Under the pieces are notes generated by a model. That model did not search any database. It worked only from the letters and a program-made list of their open reading frames with translations, and was not told where the DNA came from. From contig JAVEYG010000017.1 in the NCBI GenBank assembly GCA_034003625.1, positions 31,999-95,998 of the forward strand: DNA of 64,000 nt, in the 5' to 3' direction. The translations under genes were made by a program, and so were the position numbers. This stretch comes from GWE2-42-39 sp034003625 (lineage in GTDB: Bacteria; Bacteroidota; Bacteroidia; Bacteroidales; Prolixibacteraceae). Shown piece by piece: positions 53,445 through 63,147 of this stretch (within the stretch, counting starts at the first letter, position 1; each line of letters begins with the position of its first letter).

Positions 53445-55858
53445 AAGTAAAACCCATAGAAAAGAGTTTGCACCTATTAGGTTTTAACGGCAATACCATA
53501 GTTTCGAATAACCTCGATATGGGGTTTGGGTTAAGGCTCGAACTGCCCGAGCTGCTATCTAACAGCACGGAACAGTTGTATCGGTTACATGATACTTTTC
53601 AAAGGGCGGTAAACCTGTTGCCTGAAAACACCCTGCTCCATAAACAGGATTTCTTTTCTGTGGAACATTTTGAGGGAAGCAATAAAACTTCAAAAAAGAG
53701 GTATCGGGATAGCCTGAATCGGTATTACATGCAACATTTTAACGGGCGATCTTACCTGAAACAGGAATGCTACCTGTACATCAGTTTGCTAAATGTAGGA
53801 TTACTAAAAAATTATCTTGGTTCATCCCTGCTGTTTTCCCGCAAACAGAAATTGCAGGAAATAAAAATGAACGGGAAAATAAACGAGCTGCGTTCCAACC
53901 TGGTTTCGGTTTTTGGGCAAAGCGGGATAAAGGCAAGGCCGGTTGCACAGGAAGAAGTCATTGGAAATGATGGTACAACAGGACTGATTGAGCGGTATTT
54001 AACCCTTAATTTCAGGGAAGGTCAGCCATTGCTGGGAGGGATCGATTTCAGGGACAGGCTCCGGGTGATGGACCGCTTTGTGGAAATCCTTAGTTTAAGC
54101 GACTTCTCGCACTTGCCAACAGAAGTAAGGCCAACAAGCTGCCATCCCCAAACCAGCCTTCCGGTGTCGATGGTGTACCCGGTGACCTACCACCTGCCGT
54201 TTTCACATATTACCAACCAGTTTATCTATGTCCCGGAGCAACAAAAAGTAAAAGCCGGATTGGAAAGCAACCATAAGAAGATTTACAGTCTGTCTAAATT
54301 TTCTTCGGAGAATAAGGTCAATGCAGGGCTGATTGAAGATTTTCTGGATACGGTTCAGGTTTCAGGGGAGAAAATCGTCAAAACCCATTTTAATGTAATG
54401 CTTTTTGACGAATCCATTTCTGAACTAAAAAAGTGCAAAAGCGAAACCGCCTCGGCCTTTTCGCTGATGAATTGCTTTCCTTACCAGCACACCTTTGATT
54501 TGCCCCTGTTGTTTTTTGCCTGTGTGCCTTTTTCAACCCAATTACCTGAAACGGAACTGTTTACCACACAGGTCCCACAGGCTTGTTGCCTGACCAATTT
54601 TGAGGGAGAAGTGCAAAATTCTAAGTCTAATTTTTTTATCAACCTTTCCAACCGACAGGAAGGTTGCCCGGTAAAAATTGATCTTTCAGATGAGCCGATG
54701 CAAAAGCACCTGATCCATAACCGGAATAAAATTATTATTGGCGGTTCCGGCTCCGGGAAATCATTTTTTACGAACCACCTGTTGAGGCAATATGCAGAAA
54801 GCGGAAACTGTCATATCGTTTTACTGGACGTTGGCCGTAGCTATGAGATACTGACCCGCTATCTGGATGAAAAGCTAAAAGATAAAGGCGGGGCAAAACT
54901 GATCGAATTTTCCGAAACGAACCCTATTTCTTTTAACCCTTTTGTAGTGGATGGGGAACCGGACATTGAAAAAAAACAAACCATCCTGTCGGTCATTTAT
55001 ACCATTTACAAAGAGAACCTGACAGAAATGGAAAAGGATGTGATTGCCTTTTCGGTTAACCGCTACTTTGAAACCAACATTAAAAAGAAACGCTGCTTTA
55101 ACAGTTATTATGAGTTCTGCAAAGAAATCATTCCCCGTCTGGCCAAAGACGAATCCATCGAGTTTAACAGCAACGAATTTTTCTTTATCCTCAGTAAATA
55201 CTATAAAGGTGGTGAATATGATTACCTGCTGAATAAACCAATGAACACCGATGAGTTTTTTGCCTGTCCGTTTCTTGTTTTTGAACTGGATTCGATAAAA
55301 GACCACCCGGTAATTTTTCCCGTGGCCACACTGATCATTATGGATATTTTCCTGCAAAAGATGCACAGGTTGAAACGGGTCAGAAAGGTAGTCTGTTTGG
55401 AAGAAGCCTGGAAAGCTATTGCGACCCCTCAAATGGCAGGGTTTATTAAGTATTTTTTCAAGACCATCCGCAAATTTTTTGGTGAGGCTATGGTAGTTAC
55501 CCAGGAGGTGGACGATGTAATCTCATCACCCATAATCAGGGATGCCATTATCAATAATGCCGATACAAGGATATTGCTGGACATGAACAAATTTAAAAAC
55601 AAGTTTGATGAAATCAGCCGGTTCCTGGGATTGAATGAATTCCAGAAGGAACAAATCCTTTCCATCAACAAAAACCTGCCATCTGACCGGAAGTTCAAGG
55701 AAGTATTTATCTCGCTGGGGGAATATTCCCGTGTTTTTGCCCTGGAAGTCAGCAAACCGGAATACTATTGTTACACCACCGAACAAAAGGAAAAAGAAGA
55801 AATCCTTGGCCGGCTGAACAAGGAAGGATCTGTGTTGGAGGTACTCAAAACAATTTAA
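53441..55858 (+). CDS. traG: TraG, VirB4-type conjugation ATPase
   Basis: 805 residues. N-terminal Bacteroidetes TraG-type domain (LLGFNGNTIVSNNLDMGFG), then the P-loop NTPase with Walker A IIIGGSGSGKSFFTNH near 431 and Walker B VVCLEEAWKAIATPQ near 650, followed by VVTQEVDDVISSPIIRDAI. It drives pilus assembly and substrate passage at the inner membrane. It is translationally coupled to traF and is the longest gene of the transfer operon. Confidence 0.95.
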   Translation: MKVKPIEKSLHLLGFNGNTIVSNNLDMGFGLRLELPELLSNSTEQLYRLHDTFQRAVNLLPENTLLHKQDFFSVEHFEGSNKTSKKRYRDSLNRYYMQHFNGRSYLKQECYLYISLLNVGLLKNYLGSSLLFSRKQKLQEIKMNGKINELRSNLVSVFGQSGIKARPVAQEEVIGNDGTTGLIERYLTLNFREGQPLLGGIDFRDRLRVMDRFVEILSLSDFSHLPTEVRPTSCHPQTSLPVSMVYPVTYHLPFSHITNQFIYVPEQQKVKAGLESNHKKIYSLSKFSSENKVNAGLIEDFLDTVQVSGEKIVKTHFNVMLFDESISELKKCKSETASAFSLMNCFPYQHTFDLPLLFFACVPFSTQLPETELFTTQVPQACCLTNFEGEVQNSKSNFFINLSNRQEGCPVKIDLSDEPMQKHLIHNRNKIIIGGSGSGKSFFTNHLLRQYAESGNCHIVLLDVGRSYEILTRYLDEKLKDKGGAKLIEFSETNPISFNPFVVDGEPDIEKKQTILSVIYTIYKENLTEMEKDVIAFSVNRYFETNIKKKRCFNSYYEFCKEIIPRLAKDESIEFNSNEFFFILSKYYKGGEYDYLLNKPMNTDEFFACPFLVFELDSIKDHPVIFPVATLIIMDIFLQKMHRLKRVRKVVCLEEAWKAIATPQMAGFIKYFFKTIRKFFGEAMVVTQEVDDVISSPIIRDAIINNADTRILLDMNKFKNKFDEISRFLGLNEFQKEQILSINKNLPSDRKFKEVFISLGEYSRVFALEVSKPEYYCYTTEQKEKEEILGRLNKEGSVLEVLKTI

Positions 55859-55907
55859 AGCGACTGTCTCACTACTCATTACTTACATCTCAAAATCTTA
55901 AAGAACA

Positions 55908-56558
55908 ATGAAAACAACAATTAAAATTCTGGCGATTATCCTGATCCTTTCGGGAACCTGCCTGACACAATCAAAAGCCCAAACACCCGTAACCGATGTA
56001 GGGGCAGGTATCCAGCGCGAAGCGCTCTGGGTGGAAGAAGAAGGCATCCTGTCGAAAATCAATTTGTACAATGTCCTGATCAAAGCCCTGAACGGCGATA
56101 TCAAAGGGCTCACCGGGGATATTCTTGGCATTGATGAGAAGATGCTGGAGAGCCTGGAAAAGGTATCCGACCTGATCAAAGACTACAAACGGATAAAGGA
56201 AACCAAAGACATCCTGCAGCAGATCATTGCCATATATACCGAGAAAGTACCATTACTGGTACAGGACGGAAACTTTACCACACAGCAGGCAGCCGCCATT
56301 GTGCAAAGTTTTGATATCATCCTGGATGACAGCAGGGCGCTGGTCACTTCGATCCTGAACACGATTATCAAAGATGATCTGTTTATGATGGATGACAAAC
56401 AACGCTACGATGCCATTAACGGGATTTACCTGGGTGTGAAACAGCATTACGGCACCATCTGCTACCTGTATAACAAAATCATGTACGCTTCTTACCTGAA
56501 AAGCCACGAGTCGGGCGACCTGGAAAGCTTTGCCATGTATTACAGCCTGTATAAATAG
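55908..56558 (+). CDS. Exported helical protein of the tra operon (TraI-position, VirB5-like candidate)
   Basis: 216 residues. Signal peptide (ILAIILILSGTCLTQSKAQ) followed by an almost all-helical mature part (KMLESLEKVSDLIKDYKRIK, VQSFDIILDDSRALVTSIL). Position between TraG and the TraJ-like gene matches the DUF4141/TraI slot of CTnDOT-type operons, which is thought to be VirB5-like. I infer the role from position and helical make-up. Confidence 0.7.
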   Translation: MKTTIKILAIILILSGTCLTQSKAQTPVTDVGAGIQREALWVEEEGILSKINLYNVLIKALNGDIKGLTGDILGIDEKMLESLEKVSDLIKDYKRIKETKDILQQIIAIYTEKVPLLVQDGNFTTQQAAAIVQSFDIILDDSRALVTSILNTIIKDDLFMMDDKQRYDAINGIYLGVKQHYGTICYLYNKIMYASYLKSHESGDLESFAMYYSLYK

Positions 56559-56566
56559 TCTATACC

Positions 56567-57280
56567 ATGAAAAAAATAAAACTCATTATTGTAATGATTG
56601 CGCTTTTAGCAGTGTGTTTCCCGGAATCTGTAAAAAGTCAAATCGCTGATATTAAAAAATGGACGGGAACCTATCCTGATATGGAGGAAAGTTACCCGTT
56701 GTCATTCATCGCTTTTAAGGGTTGGTTAATACCTGTACCTCATGTTTTTGTACGCACCTGGCCCACTCATTATTACATTGAGGCGGACGCCATGCCGGTA
56801 ACCGATGCCACGGAAATTGGCGGGTCTACCGTAACCGGCTTATTGAGGATTGCGGCTAAAATGCTGGAACGGCACCAAATGGAAGGACGGCACGATGAAA
56901 CCGTTCAGATAAAAAACAATACCGACCTGCAAAAACAGATCGGGGAAAAGCTATTCAACGCAAGGGCAGACCAGTTGGAAGATATGTTCGGCCTGGCACA
57001 ACGTTTTATCCGGTTATACGGCAAGATAGACAGGATCGGTGGTTTGCCAAATTCTGCAGAAATAAAGAACATTTTCGAAGAAGAAGCCGACCGCCAGTTG
57101 ATGCGCTTTTTGATGGTCAACCTGTTGCAGACCGGCCACGGCGAAAAACTGGACGCTCTTTCCGAAATCAACTCCACCCTGAATAAACTGCTGGGGGAAG
57201 TGGATTATATCTGGTCCAAAATCCGCTATTTCAGTAATTACAATGCAGAAATTACCAGCTATTCATTTTTAACCCAATAA
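56567..57280 (+). CDS. Second exported protein of the tra operon, unknown
   Basis: 237 residues with a signal peptide (IVMIALLAVCFPESVKSQ) and a mainly helical mature part. It starts 8 bases after the previous exported protein, and its stop is 6 bases before the TraJ-like gene. A Trp/Tyr-rich segment near 50-75 (FIAFKGWLIPVPHVFVRTWP) is the most striking part. It is not one of the CTnDOT Tra proteins I recognise and may be a subtype-specific companion. Confidence 0.6.
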   Translation: MKKIKLIIVMIALLAVCFPESVKSQIADIKKWTGTYPDMEESYPLSFIAFKGWLIPVPHVFVRTWPTHYYIEADAMPVTDATEIGGSTVTGLLRIAAKMLERHQMEGRHDETVQIKNNTDLQKQIGEKLFNARADQLEDMFGLAQRFIRLYGKIDRIGGLPNSAEIKNIFEEEADRQLMRFLMVNLLQTGHGEKLDALSEINSTLNKLLGEVDYIWSKIRYFSNYNAEITSYSFLTQ

Positions 57281-57286
57281 ACCGAG

Positions 57287-58240
57287 ATGATGTTACTGCA
57301 AGTATTAAGTACCAACGATTTTTTCAATTTTACCGACTTCCTGGTATTACAGGGGGTGAACCATGCCCGTGTGCTGGTGGACTTGGCAAGGGCTGTTGGC
57401 GGGATAGCCGCTTTCTTTTATATCTCAAAACGGATCTACGAGCAACTGATTGCCGATAACCCGGTTTCCATACTGCCGCTGCTCAGGCCTTTCGCCCTGG
57501 TATTGGTCATCACGTTCTGGGGGCCGTTTGTGAACCTTTTACTGGCTCCGACAAAAGGGCTGACCGAACTTTCGGAAGCCGTCTATGTGGATAAAAAGCA
57601 CCTTGTAAAAGAGAAGCTGGAAGAAAAGCAGCAGGCTATCCTGGCCACCGATTTGCCCCTGTTTTATGAAAATGAAGAAAAGGAGGCAGCCCTCTGGGAC
57701 AAAGGGGTCAACCTGCTGTTAACGACCTACAACATTATCAGCGGGCGGGCTATCCAGAACCAGATCAATTTTTACCTGATGGACGCTGTCCGCCAGTTAC
57801 TGGAATCCCTTTTTGAAGTGCTGGTTTACCTGATCGCCTTTCTTAGGACATTGTTTTGTGTGTTGCTGGTTATTTTCGGGCCGCTGGTTTTTGCCCTGTC
57901 CATCTTTGACGGGTTTCAGGACAATTACCTGCAATGGATCGCCCGGTTTGTGAACGTCAACCTCTACCTGCCCATTGCTTTGCTGATCCTTTCCATCGTC
58001 CAGGAAATCCTGATCTATGTGCTGGATCTGGAAATCGCCCAAATCAACGCCATGCTGATCTACCAGCCTAAAATGTTTTTTGTTTCCAACCTGATTGTAC
58101 CGGTATGCGGGATTGTGGGTATAGCGATGACGCCCAAGATTGCATCCTGGATTGTTTCGGCATCCGGAACAAATTCCGGAGGGGGAAGGCTGGTGCGTAC
58201 TGCAGCAGTTATGGCCATTACCAAGGGCGCCATGAAATAG
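57287..58240 (+). CDS. traJ: TraJ-like / VirB6-like polytopic membrane protein
   Basis: 317 residues with about six to seven hydrophobic segments (PLLRPFALVLVITFWGPFVN, FLRTLFCVLLVIFGPLVFAL, LIVPVCGIVGIAMTPKI) and a charged cytosolic loop around 95-120. Bacteroidetes TraJ proteins occupy this place and form the inner-membrane channel in the manner of VirB6/TrbL. Confidence 0.87.
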   Translation: MMLLQVLSTNDFFNFTDFLVLQGVNHARVLVDLARAVGGIAAFFYISKRIYEQLIADNPVSILPLLRPFALVLVITFWGPFVNLLLAPTKGLTELSEAVYVDKKHLVKEKLEEKQQAILATDLPLFYENEEKEAALWDKGVNLLLTTYNIISGRAIQNQINFYLMDAVRQLLESLFEVLVYLIAFLRTLFCVLLVIFGPLVFALSIFDGFQDNYLQWIARFVNVNLYLPIALLILSIVQEILIYVLDLEIAQINAMLIYQPKMFFVSNLIVPVCGIVGIAMTPKIASWIVSASGTNSGGGRLVRTAAVMAITKGAMK

Positions 58241-58275
58241 AGGAAGTAGACCAATCAAAATCTTATACATAGAAA

Positions 58276-58902
58276 ATGAAAAAGATATTTGACATTCAGC
58301 GAAAATTCCGCTTCATAGTTTATGTGCTGCTCATTATCAGCCTGGCGCTGGTAAGCACAAGTATTTATGTGTTTACACTATCAGCGGATATGGTAGAGCT
58401 GTCCAAACAGAAAATCTATGTGCTGGATAACGGGAAATCCCTTTTGGTGGCGCTCCGGGAAGACATCTCCGAAAACCGTACAGCCGAAGCGCGAGACCAG
58501 GTAAAACGTTTCCACGAGCTGTTTTTTACCCTTGAACCCGATAAGGAATATATCGAAAACAATGTGCGGGAGGCCCTCTATCTGGCTGACCGTTCAGCAA
58601 TGGAACAATACCAGGCATTTAAGGAAAACAACCTGTATAACCAGGTAATTGCCTCGGATATCAGCATGACCTTACAAACCGATTCCATCAGCCTGGATTT
58701 TTCCACCTATCCGTACCGGTTTACTTACCGGGGAAAACAAAAGATTGTACGAAAATCCAACATTACGATCCGCAAGCTGGAAACATCGGGCTTTTTACGC
58801 AATATCTCGCGAACAGACAACAACCCGCATGGTTTCCTGATCGAAAACTGGCGTATTGTGGAAAATAATGACATCGAAACAATTCGACGCAAATCCTTTT
58901 AA
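58276..58902 (+). CDS. traK: TraK, VirB8-like conjugation protein
   Basis: 208 residues. One N-terminal transmembrane helix (FIVYVLLIISLALVSTSIYV, about 13-33) and a periplasmic domain with LSKQKIYVLDNGKSLLVAL near 45, RFHELFFTLEPD near 78 and a C-terminal LETSGFLRNISRTDNNPHGF. These are TraK family features; the protein links inner and outer parts of the channel. Confidence 0.92.
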   Translation: MKKIFDIQRKFRFIVYVLLIISLALVSTSIYVFTLSADMVELSKQKIYVLDNGKSLLVALREDISENRTAEARDQVKRFHELFFTLEPDKEYIENNVREALYLADRSAMEQYQAFKENNLYNQVIASDISMTLQTDSISLDFSTYPYRFTYRGKQKIVRKSNITIRKLETSGFLRNISRTDNNPHGFLIENWRIVENNDIETIRRKSF

Positions 58903-58911
58903 AAAGACAGC

Positions 58912-59247
58912 ATGATGAAAACAGAAAATACAAATCAAAACCTAAAAGACGTCAGCCGCTTTACCCGCTGGGTGAACAATCTGGACACTAGGGATCAATC
59001 ACTGACACCCCGGCGAAGGAAAAGGAAGTGGATACTTATAACAGGCGGGATTTTTATCCTGTTTGTATTGTCGTTTCTGCTTTTCCCGTCAGCAAATCCC
59101 GGTTCTTCAAAAGTAATCACACCTAAAGCAGGAATAGAAAGCCAAGGCAAGGAACCAGCCGCTCAATCTGCCTTTGATTTACCGGTAGATTCCTTTGAAA
59201 ATCATTTAAAAAGTATCATCCATGAAGAACTATCTGAAAAAAAATAA
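58912..59247 (+). CDS. Small single-TM tra protein (TraL position)
   Basis: 111 residues: basic cytosolic N-terminus (TPRRRKRKW), one membrane helix (ILITGGIFILFVLSFLLF, about 41-58), periplasmic remainder. It lies between traK and traM and overlaps traM by 26 bases, so it is coupled. The place corresponds to TraL, but sequence recognition is weak. Confidence 0.65.
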   Translation: MMKTENTNQNLKDVSRFTRWVNNLDTRDQSLTPRRRKRKWILITGGIFILFVLSFLLFPSANPGSSKVITPKAGIESQGKEPAAQSAFDLPVDSFENHLKSIIHEELSEKK

Positions 59248-60361
59248 AGGCCTGTTCCTGTTGCCCCTGGGATTAATCCCTTTTCTGATCCTTATTTTCT
59301 ATGTGCTGGGTGGAGGGAAAGATGGCGAACAGGATCAGCAACAACAAGCACAGGCCGCTGACGGGGCAAACTATGTATTGCCCGAAGCTGAAAAATCCAT
59401 AGGGATCATGGATAAAATGGAAGCCTACCAGCAAGGGGCTACTGAAAATGAACTTGCGAATGTACAACTCAGAGAAGATTCCATAGAGATACAACAAGCT
59501 CCGGTTGATTCAACACAGGAAGAATTATCCCTGTTGGCGCAGCAAAACCAAAAGCTCCCTGAAAATCTTCTGGCCCACATCAAACAAAAAGAAAAGGAGG
59601 CAAGAAAAGAACTGGCAGAACCGGGACAAAAGAAAGAGAGCAGGCCAGTTCCTCCGAAGCAACACCCTGGTTTCCCTGCAAAAAGGCAAAATACTGAACC
59701 CAAAAAGGACCCGGTAAAACAGGTTACCGGTATTGAAGAACTGGATAAGGTTTTTGACGAGAACAGGACACTGAACCGTCAAAACGATTCACTGAAGTTT
59801 TACCTGCAACAAAGCCAAAACAGGTTGGAACAAATCGAAAAGGCACAAAATGCAAGTTTCTCGCTTGATAAGAAAACCAATGTCGGGTTCAATCAAAACG
59901 AAGAAAAAAGCAAGCTTATCAAAGCAGAGATCTATGAAACAGCGACTGTACTTGACGGCAACCGGGTAAAACTCCGTTTGCTGGAAGATACCCGGATAAA
60001 TGGTCAGGAAGTCCCGGAAAATACATTCATATACGGCATCTGTAAAGTCAGGAATGAACGGTTACACATCGAAATCAACCAAATGCCTGTCGGTGAAGGT
60101 TTTCTTCCGGTAAAGCTTGCTATCCACGATCTGGACGGGATGCCCGGCCTTTATGTCCCGGACAATGTCGCCCGGAAAGTAACGCAGGAAGTCGGGGGCT
60201 CCACCAATACCTCTTCGCTTTTTGGGATGACGGACGATCCCCTGACGTATGCCGGGATACGAGCTGCCGACCGCACCACGCAAATCCTTTTAAAACGGGT
60301 ACGCCTAAAAAAGGTAACAGTCCGGAAAAATACAATGGTATATCTCATCAATCAAAACTAA
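59222..60361 (+). CDS. traM: TraM, VirB10-like conjugation protein
   Basis: 379 residues. Single membrane helix near the N-terminus (FLLPLGLIPFLILIFYVLGG), a long Gln/Glu/Lys-rich periplasmic linker (about 40-215, predicted coiled coil EELDKVFDENRTLNRQNDSL) and the conserved C-terminal domain (IKAEIYETATVLDGNRVKLR, NTFIYGICKVRNERLHIE). It would span the envelope and connect the energy modules to the outer-membrane complex. Confidence 0.92.
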   Translation: MKNYLKKNKGLFLLPLGLIPFLILIFYVLGGGKDGEQDQQQQAQAADGANYVLPEAEKSIGIMDKMEAYQQGATENELANVQLREDSIEIQQAPVDSTQEELSLLAQQNQKLPENLLAHIKQKEKEARKELAEPGQKKESRPVPPKQHPGFPAKRQNTEPKKDPVKQVTGIEELDKVFDENRTLNRQNDSLKFYLQQSQNRLEQIEKAQNASFSLDKKTNVGFNQNEEKSKLIKAEIYETATVLDGNRVKLRLLEDTRINGQEVPENTFIYGICKVRNERLHIEINQMPVGEGFLPVKLAIHDLDGMPGLYVPDNVARKVTQEVGGSTNTSSLFGMTDDPLTYAGIRAADRTTQILLKRVRLKKVTVRKNTMVYLINQN

Positions 60362-60366
60362 TCATC

Positions 60367-61170
60367 ATGAAACGACTATTTTTTATCCCTTTCATTTTCT
60401 TTTTGTTTTCAATGGCATGCAACGCCCAGGACTGTATTGAAGTCTGCGGGAATAAGGCCATCCACATTATCAGCAATGAAAAAATAACCTACCTGCAGGT
60501 AGGTGACCACGATAAAATCATGGCTGAGATTGTCCCCGAACATCCGAACCTGGTCCGGGTAAAAGCCGTGAAAAACTTTGAAGGCGAATCATCATTAACA
60601 CTTGTTAGCGAAAATAAAGTCTATTCCCTGTTCGTAAAATATGCCGATACAGGCAGGCTATCCTGGCAGTTGGAAGATTTTCATTTTTTAAAAAACGGGA
60701 ACCTGACAACTGGGAGAATCCCTGACTACTTACTTAAGGAGCTAAGTTTTCAAATCCTATCCAGAAACCAAAAACACATCAAAAGACGAAAGGAGAAAAA
60801 AAACGGGATAAGGTTTCAACTGACCAACATCTATCTGAAAAACGACCTCCTTTTCTTTGAACTGGAAATTACCAATCAGACCAACTTAGGATATGAGGTG
60901 GAAGGTTTTCACTGGTGGATTGGCGATAAAAGGCAGTACAAAGCTACCAATGTCCAGGAATACCCGGTTGAACCGGAATACCAGCATTACAACATTAAAA
61001 CGATTCCGGCCAAAACAAAACTCAGGGAAGTGTTTGTATTGCCCAAACTCACCATCCCCGACAAGCGGATACTCACCATTGAAATGTTGGAGAAAGCATT
61101 GGGCAACACGGGGCGAAAACTCAGCCTTGAGGTGAAAAACAGGGACATCTTTCAAGCCAGGACATTCTAA
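60367..61170 (+). CDS. traN: TraN, DUF4138 (VirB9-like) conjugation protein
   Basis: 267 residues. Signal peptide (FIFFLFSMACNAQ) and a two-domain beta-rich body: ITYLQVGDHDKIMAEIVPEH, LVRVKAVKNFEGESSLTLVS, and later GIRFQLTNIYLKNDLLFFEL with WWIGDKRQYKATNVQEYPVE. This is the DUF4138/TraN layout, the outer-membrane partner of TraM. It follows traM after 5 bases. Confidence 0.9.
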   Translation: MKRLFFIPFIFFLFSMACNAQDCIEVCGNKAIHIISNEKITYLQVGDHDKIMAEIVPEHPNLVRVKAVKNFEGESSLTLVSENKVYSLFVKYADTGRLSWQLEDFHFLKNGNLTTGRIPDYLLKELSFQILSRNQKHIKRRKEKKNGIRFQLTNIYLKNDLLFFELEITNQTNLGYEVEGFHWWIGDKRQYKATNVQEYPVEPEYQHYNIKTIPAKTKLREVFVLPKLTIPDKRILTIEMLEKALGNTGRKLSLEVKNRDIFQARTF

Positions 61171-61189
61171 CCTTTCAATTTTCCGAGAA

Positions 61190-63106
61190 ATGTTGAACGA
61201 ATCGCCGGAATTAAGAAAACTGCACGAAGGTTTTCGGTTCTTTAGTTACCTGTTGCTATTGCTGACCTTGTATATCAGCCAAATTCATTTCTTTGCCGGG
61301 AAAGGCTTTTATATCCCGGAGTTTGCCGCAGTAATCGAAAAAATAACCCGCATCGGTTTTCTTAGCGATACTGTTTTGGCAAAAGCTGTTTGCCTGGCTT
61401 TTCTGGCGATTACCTGTATCGGCACTAAGGCGAAAAAAGACCTCGATTTAAAGGTTTCAGAAATTGTCATCCAGGTAATTGTTGGCTCTGCTCTTTATTG
61501 GGGAAGCCTGCTGTTCTTTGAATCTGCAGCGGTTTATTTGCTGCTTTCCTTTTTCGGGTTTGTCGTTCTGAATATCGGGTTTGACAACATCTCCAAACTT
61601 ATTAATGTCAATCTGATGAAAGACCGTTTTAACACGGAAAACGAAAGTTTCCCGCAGGAACAAACCTTAAAGGAAAACGAATTTTCCGTTAATCTAACGA
61701 CACAATTTCAAACCAAGAACAAAACACATTCCGGTTACATTAACGTCATCAACCCGTTTCGGGGAACCATGGTCATCGGGACTCCCGGCTCCGGGAAATC
61801 CTATTCCGTAGTATTGCCTTTTATCAAACAACATCTTTCCAAAGGCTTTGCGATGTGTGTCTATGACTTTAAATACCCGGACTTATCCGATGTTACATAT
61901 AATTATTTCCTGAAAGCCAAAAAGAAAAAGGTTTTGCCGGAGCAGGCCCGGTTTTATGTGATCAACTTTGACGACATCCGGAAATCCTACCGGTGCAATC
62001 CTTTGGCGCCGGAACTGATGGAAAGCCCCATCGATGCGTTTGAATCATCCCGGACCGTACTGTACAACCTGAACCGGGAATGGATACGCAAACAGGGTGA
62101 GTTTTTTTCAGAATCGGCCGTATCGTTTTTTGCCGCCATAATCTGGTTTTTGAAAAAATACCAAAACGGCGAATATTGTACCCTGCCCCATGCCATTGAA
62201 CTGTTGCAACTGGATTACGATGATTTGTTTACCATACTTTCCAAAGAAAAGGATGTGGAAAACATTGTCAATCCATTTATCAATGCCCATAAACGCGGAG
62301 CCAACGAACAACTGGAAGGGCAGTTGGGCAGCCTGAAGATTGCCATTTCAAAAATCATCAGCAAGGAAATTTACTGGATATGTTCCGGTAATGATTTTTC
62401 GCTGGACATCAATCATCCGGATCAGCCAAAGGTTTTATGCCTGGCCAATAACCCGCTTCGCATTGAAATGTACGGGGCGGTGCTGTCCTTGTTTATTACC
62501 CGGATGCTGAAAATCATGAACCGGAAAGGGCAGCATAAAGCATCGCTGATTTTTGACGAGCTGCCGACCATTTATTTCCGGGGGCTGGATATATTGATTG
62601 CAACCGCGCGGAGTAATAAAATATCCACACTGGTTGGAGTCCAGACCATTGACCAGCTTATTCGGGACTACGGGAAAGAGCAGGCCAATGCCATCCTGAC
62701 CAATATCGGGAATGTTTTTGCCGGTCAGAGCGTAGGAGAAACAGCCAAATTTATCCAGGACAGGATGGGCAAAATACTACAGGAACGACAATCCATTAAC
62801 ATCAACCGCAATACCCAGTCGTCCACCTTTTCTACCCAGATGGATTTCCTGGTGCCCGAAGGAAAGATTGCCACACTTCCGCAAGGGTATATGGTAGGCC
62901 AGGTGGCTGATAATTTTAACCAGCAGGTGAGCCAGCGCAATTTTAATTGCCTGATTGATGTGGATACGACAGCAATTGAACGGGAGGGAAAAAAGTACCT
63001 GCCTATTCCTACTATTTACCGCTTTGACAATATCAACGATGTGCTGGAAAATAACCGCAATCAAATCTGTAATGATATTATCCGAATCCTGAGAAATACC
63101 GCATGA
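61190..63106 (+). CDS. VirD4-type coupling ATPase (MobC/TraG-like T4CP)
   Basis: 638 residues. Four N-terminal membrane segments (about 17-150), Walker A VIGTPGSGKSYSVVLPF near 195, Walker B ASLIFDELPTIYFRG near 450, and the TraM-recognition-type tail IATARSNKISTLVGVQTIDQ and NIGNVFAGQSVGETAKF. It brings the relaxase-DNA complex to the secretion channel and so implies that a relaxase is encoded nearby, probably beyond the right edge. It closes the transfer operon, 19 bases after traN. Confidence 0.93.
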   Translation: MLNESPELRKLHEGFRFFSYLLLLLTLYISQIHFFAGKGFYIPEFAAVIEKITRIGFLSDTVLAKAVCLAFLAITCIGTKAKKDLDLKVSEIVIQVIVGSALYWGSLLFFESAAVYLLLSFFGFVVLNIGFDNISKLINVNLMKDRFNTENESFPQEQTLKENEFSVNLTTQFQTKNKTHSGYINVINPFRGTMVIGTPGSGKSYSVVLPFIKQHLSKGFAMCVYDFKYPDLSDVTYNYFLKAKKKKVLPEQARFYVINFDDIRKSYRCNPLAPELMESPIDAFESSRTVLYNLNREWIRKQGEFFSESAVSFFAAIIWFLKKYQNGEYCTLPHAIELLQLDYDDLFTILSKEKDVENIVNPFINAHKRGANEQLEGQLGSLKIAISKIISKEIYWICSGNDFSLDINHPDQPKVLCLANNPLRIEMYGAVLSLFITRMLKIMNRKGQHKASLIFDELPTIYFRGLDILIATARSNKISTLVGVQTIDQLIRDYGKEQANAILTNIGNVFAGQSVGETAKFIQDRMGKILQERQSININRNTQSSTFSTQMDFLVPEGKIATLPQGYMVGQVADNFNQQVSQRNFNCLIDVDTTAIEREGKKYLPIPTIYRFDNINDVLENNRNQICNDIIRILRNTA

Positions 63107-63147
63107 CAACCCTCAATAATAATTAATCACTAATAAATTAAAAAGTT

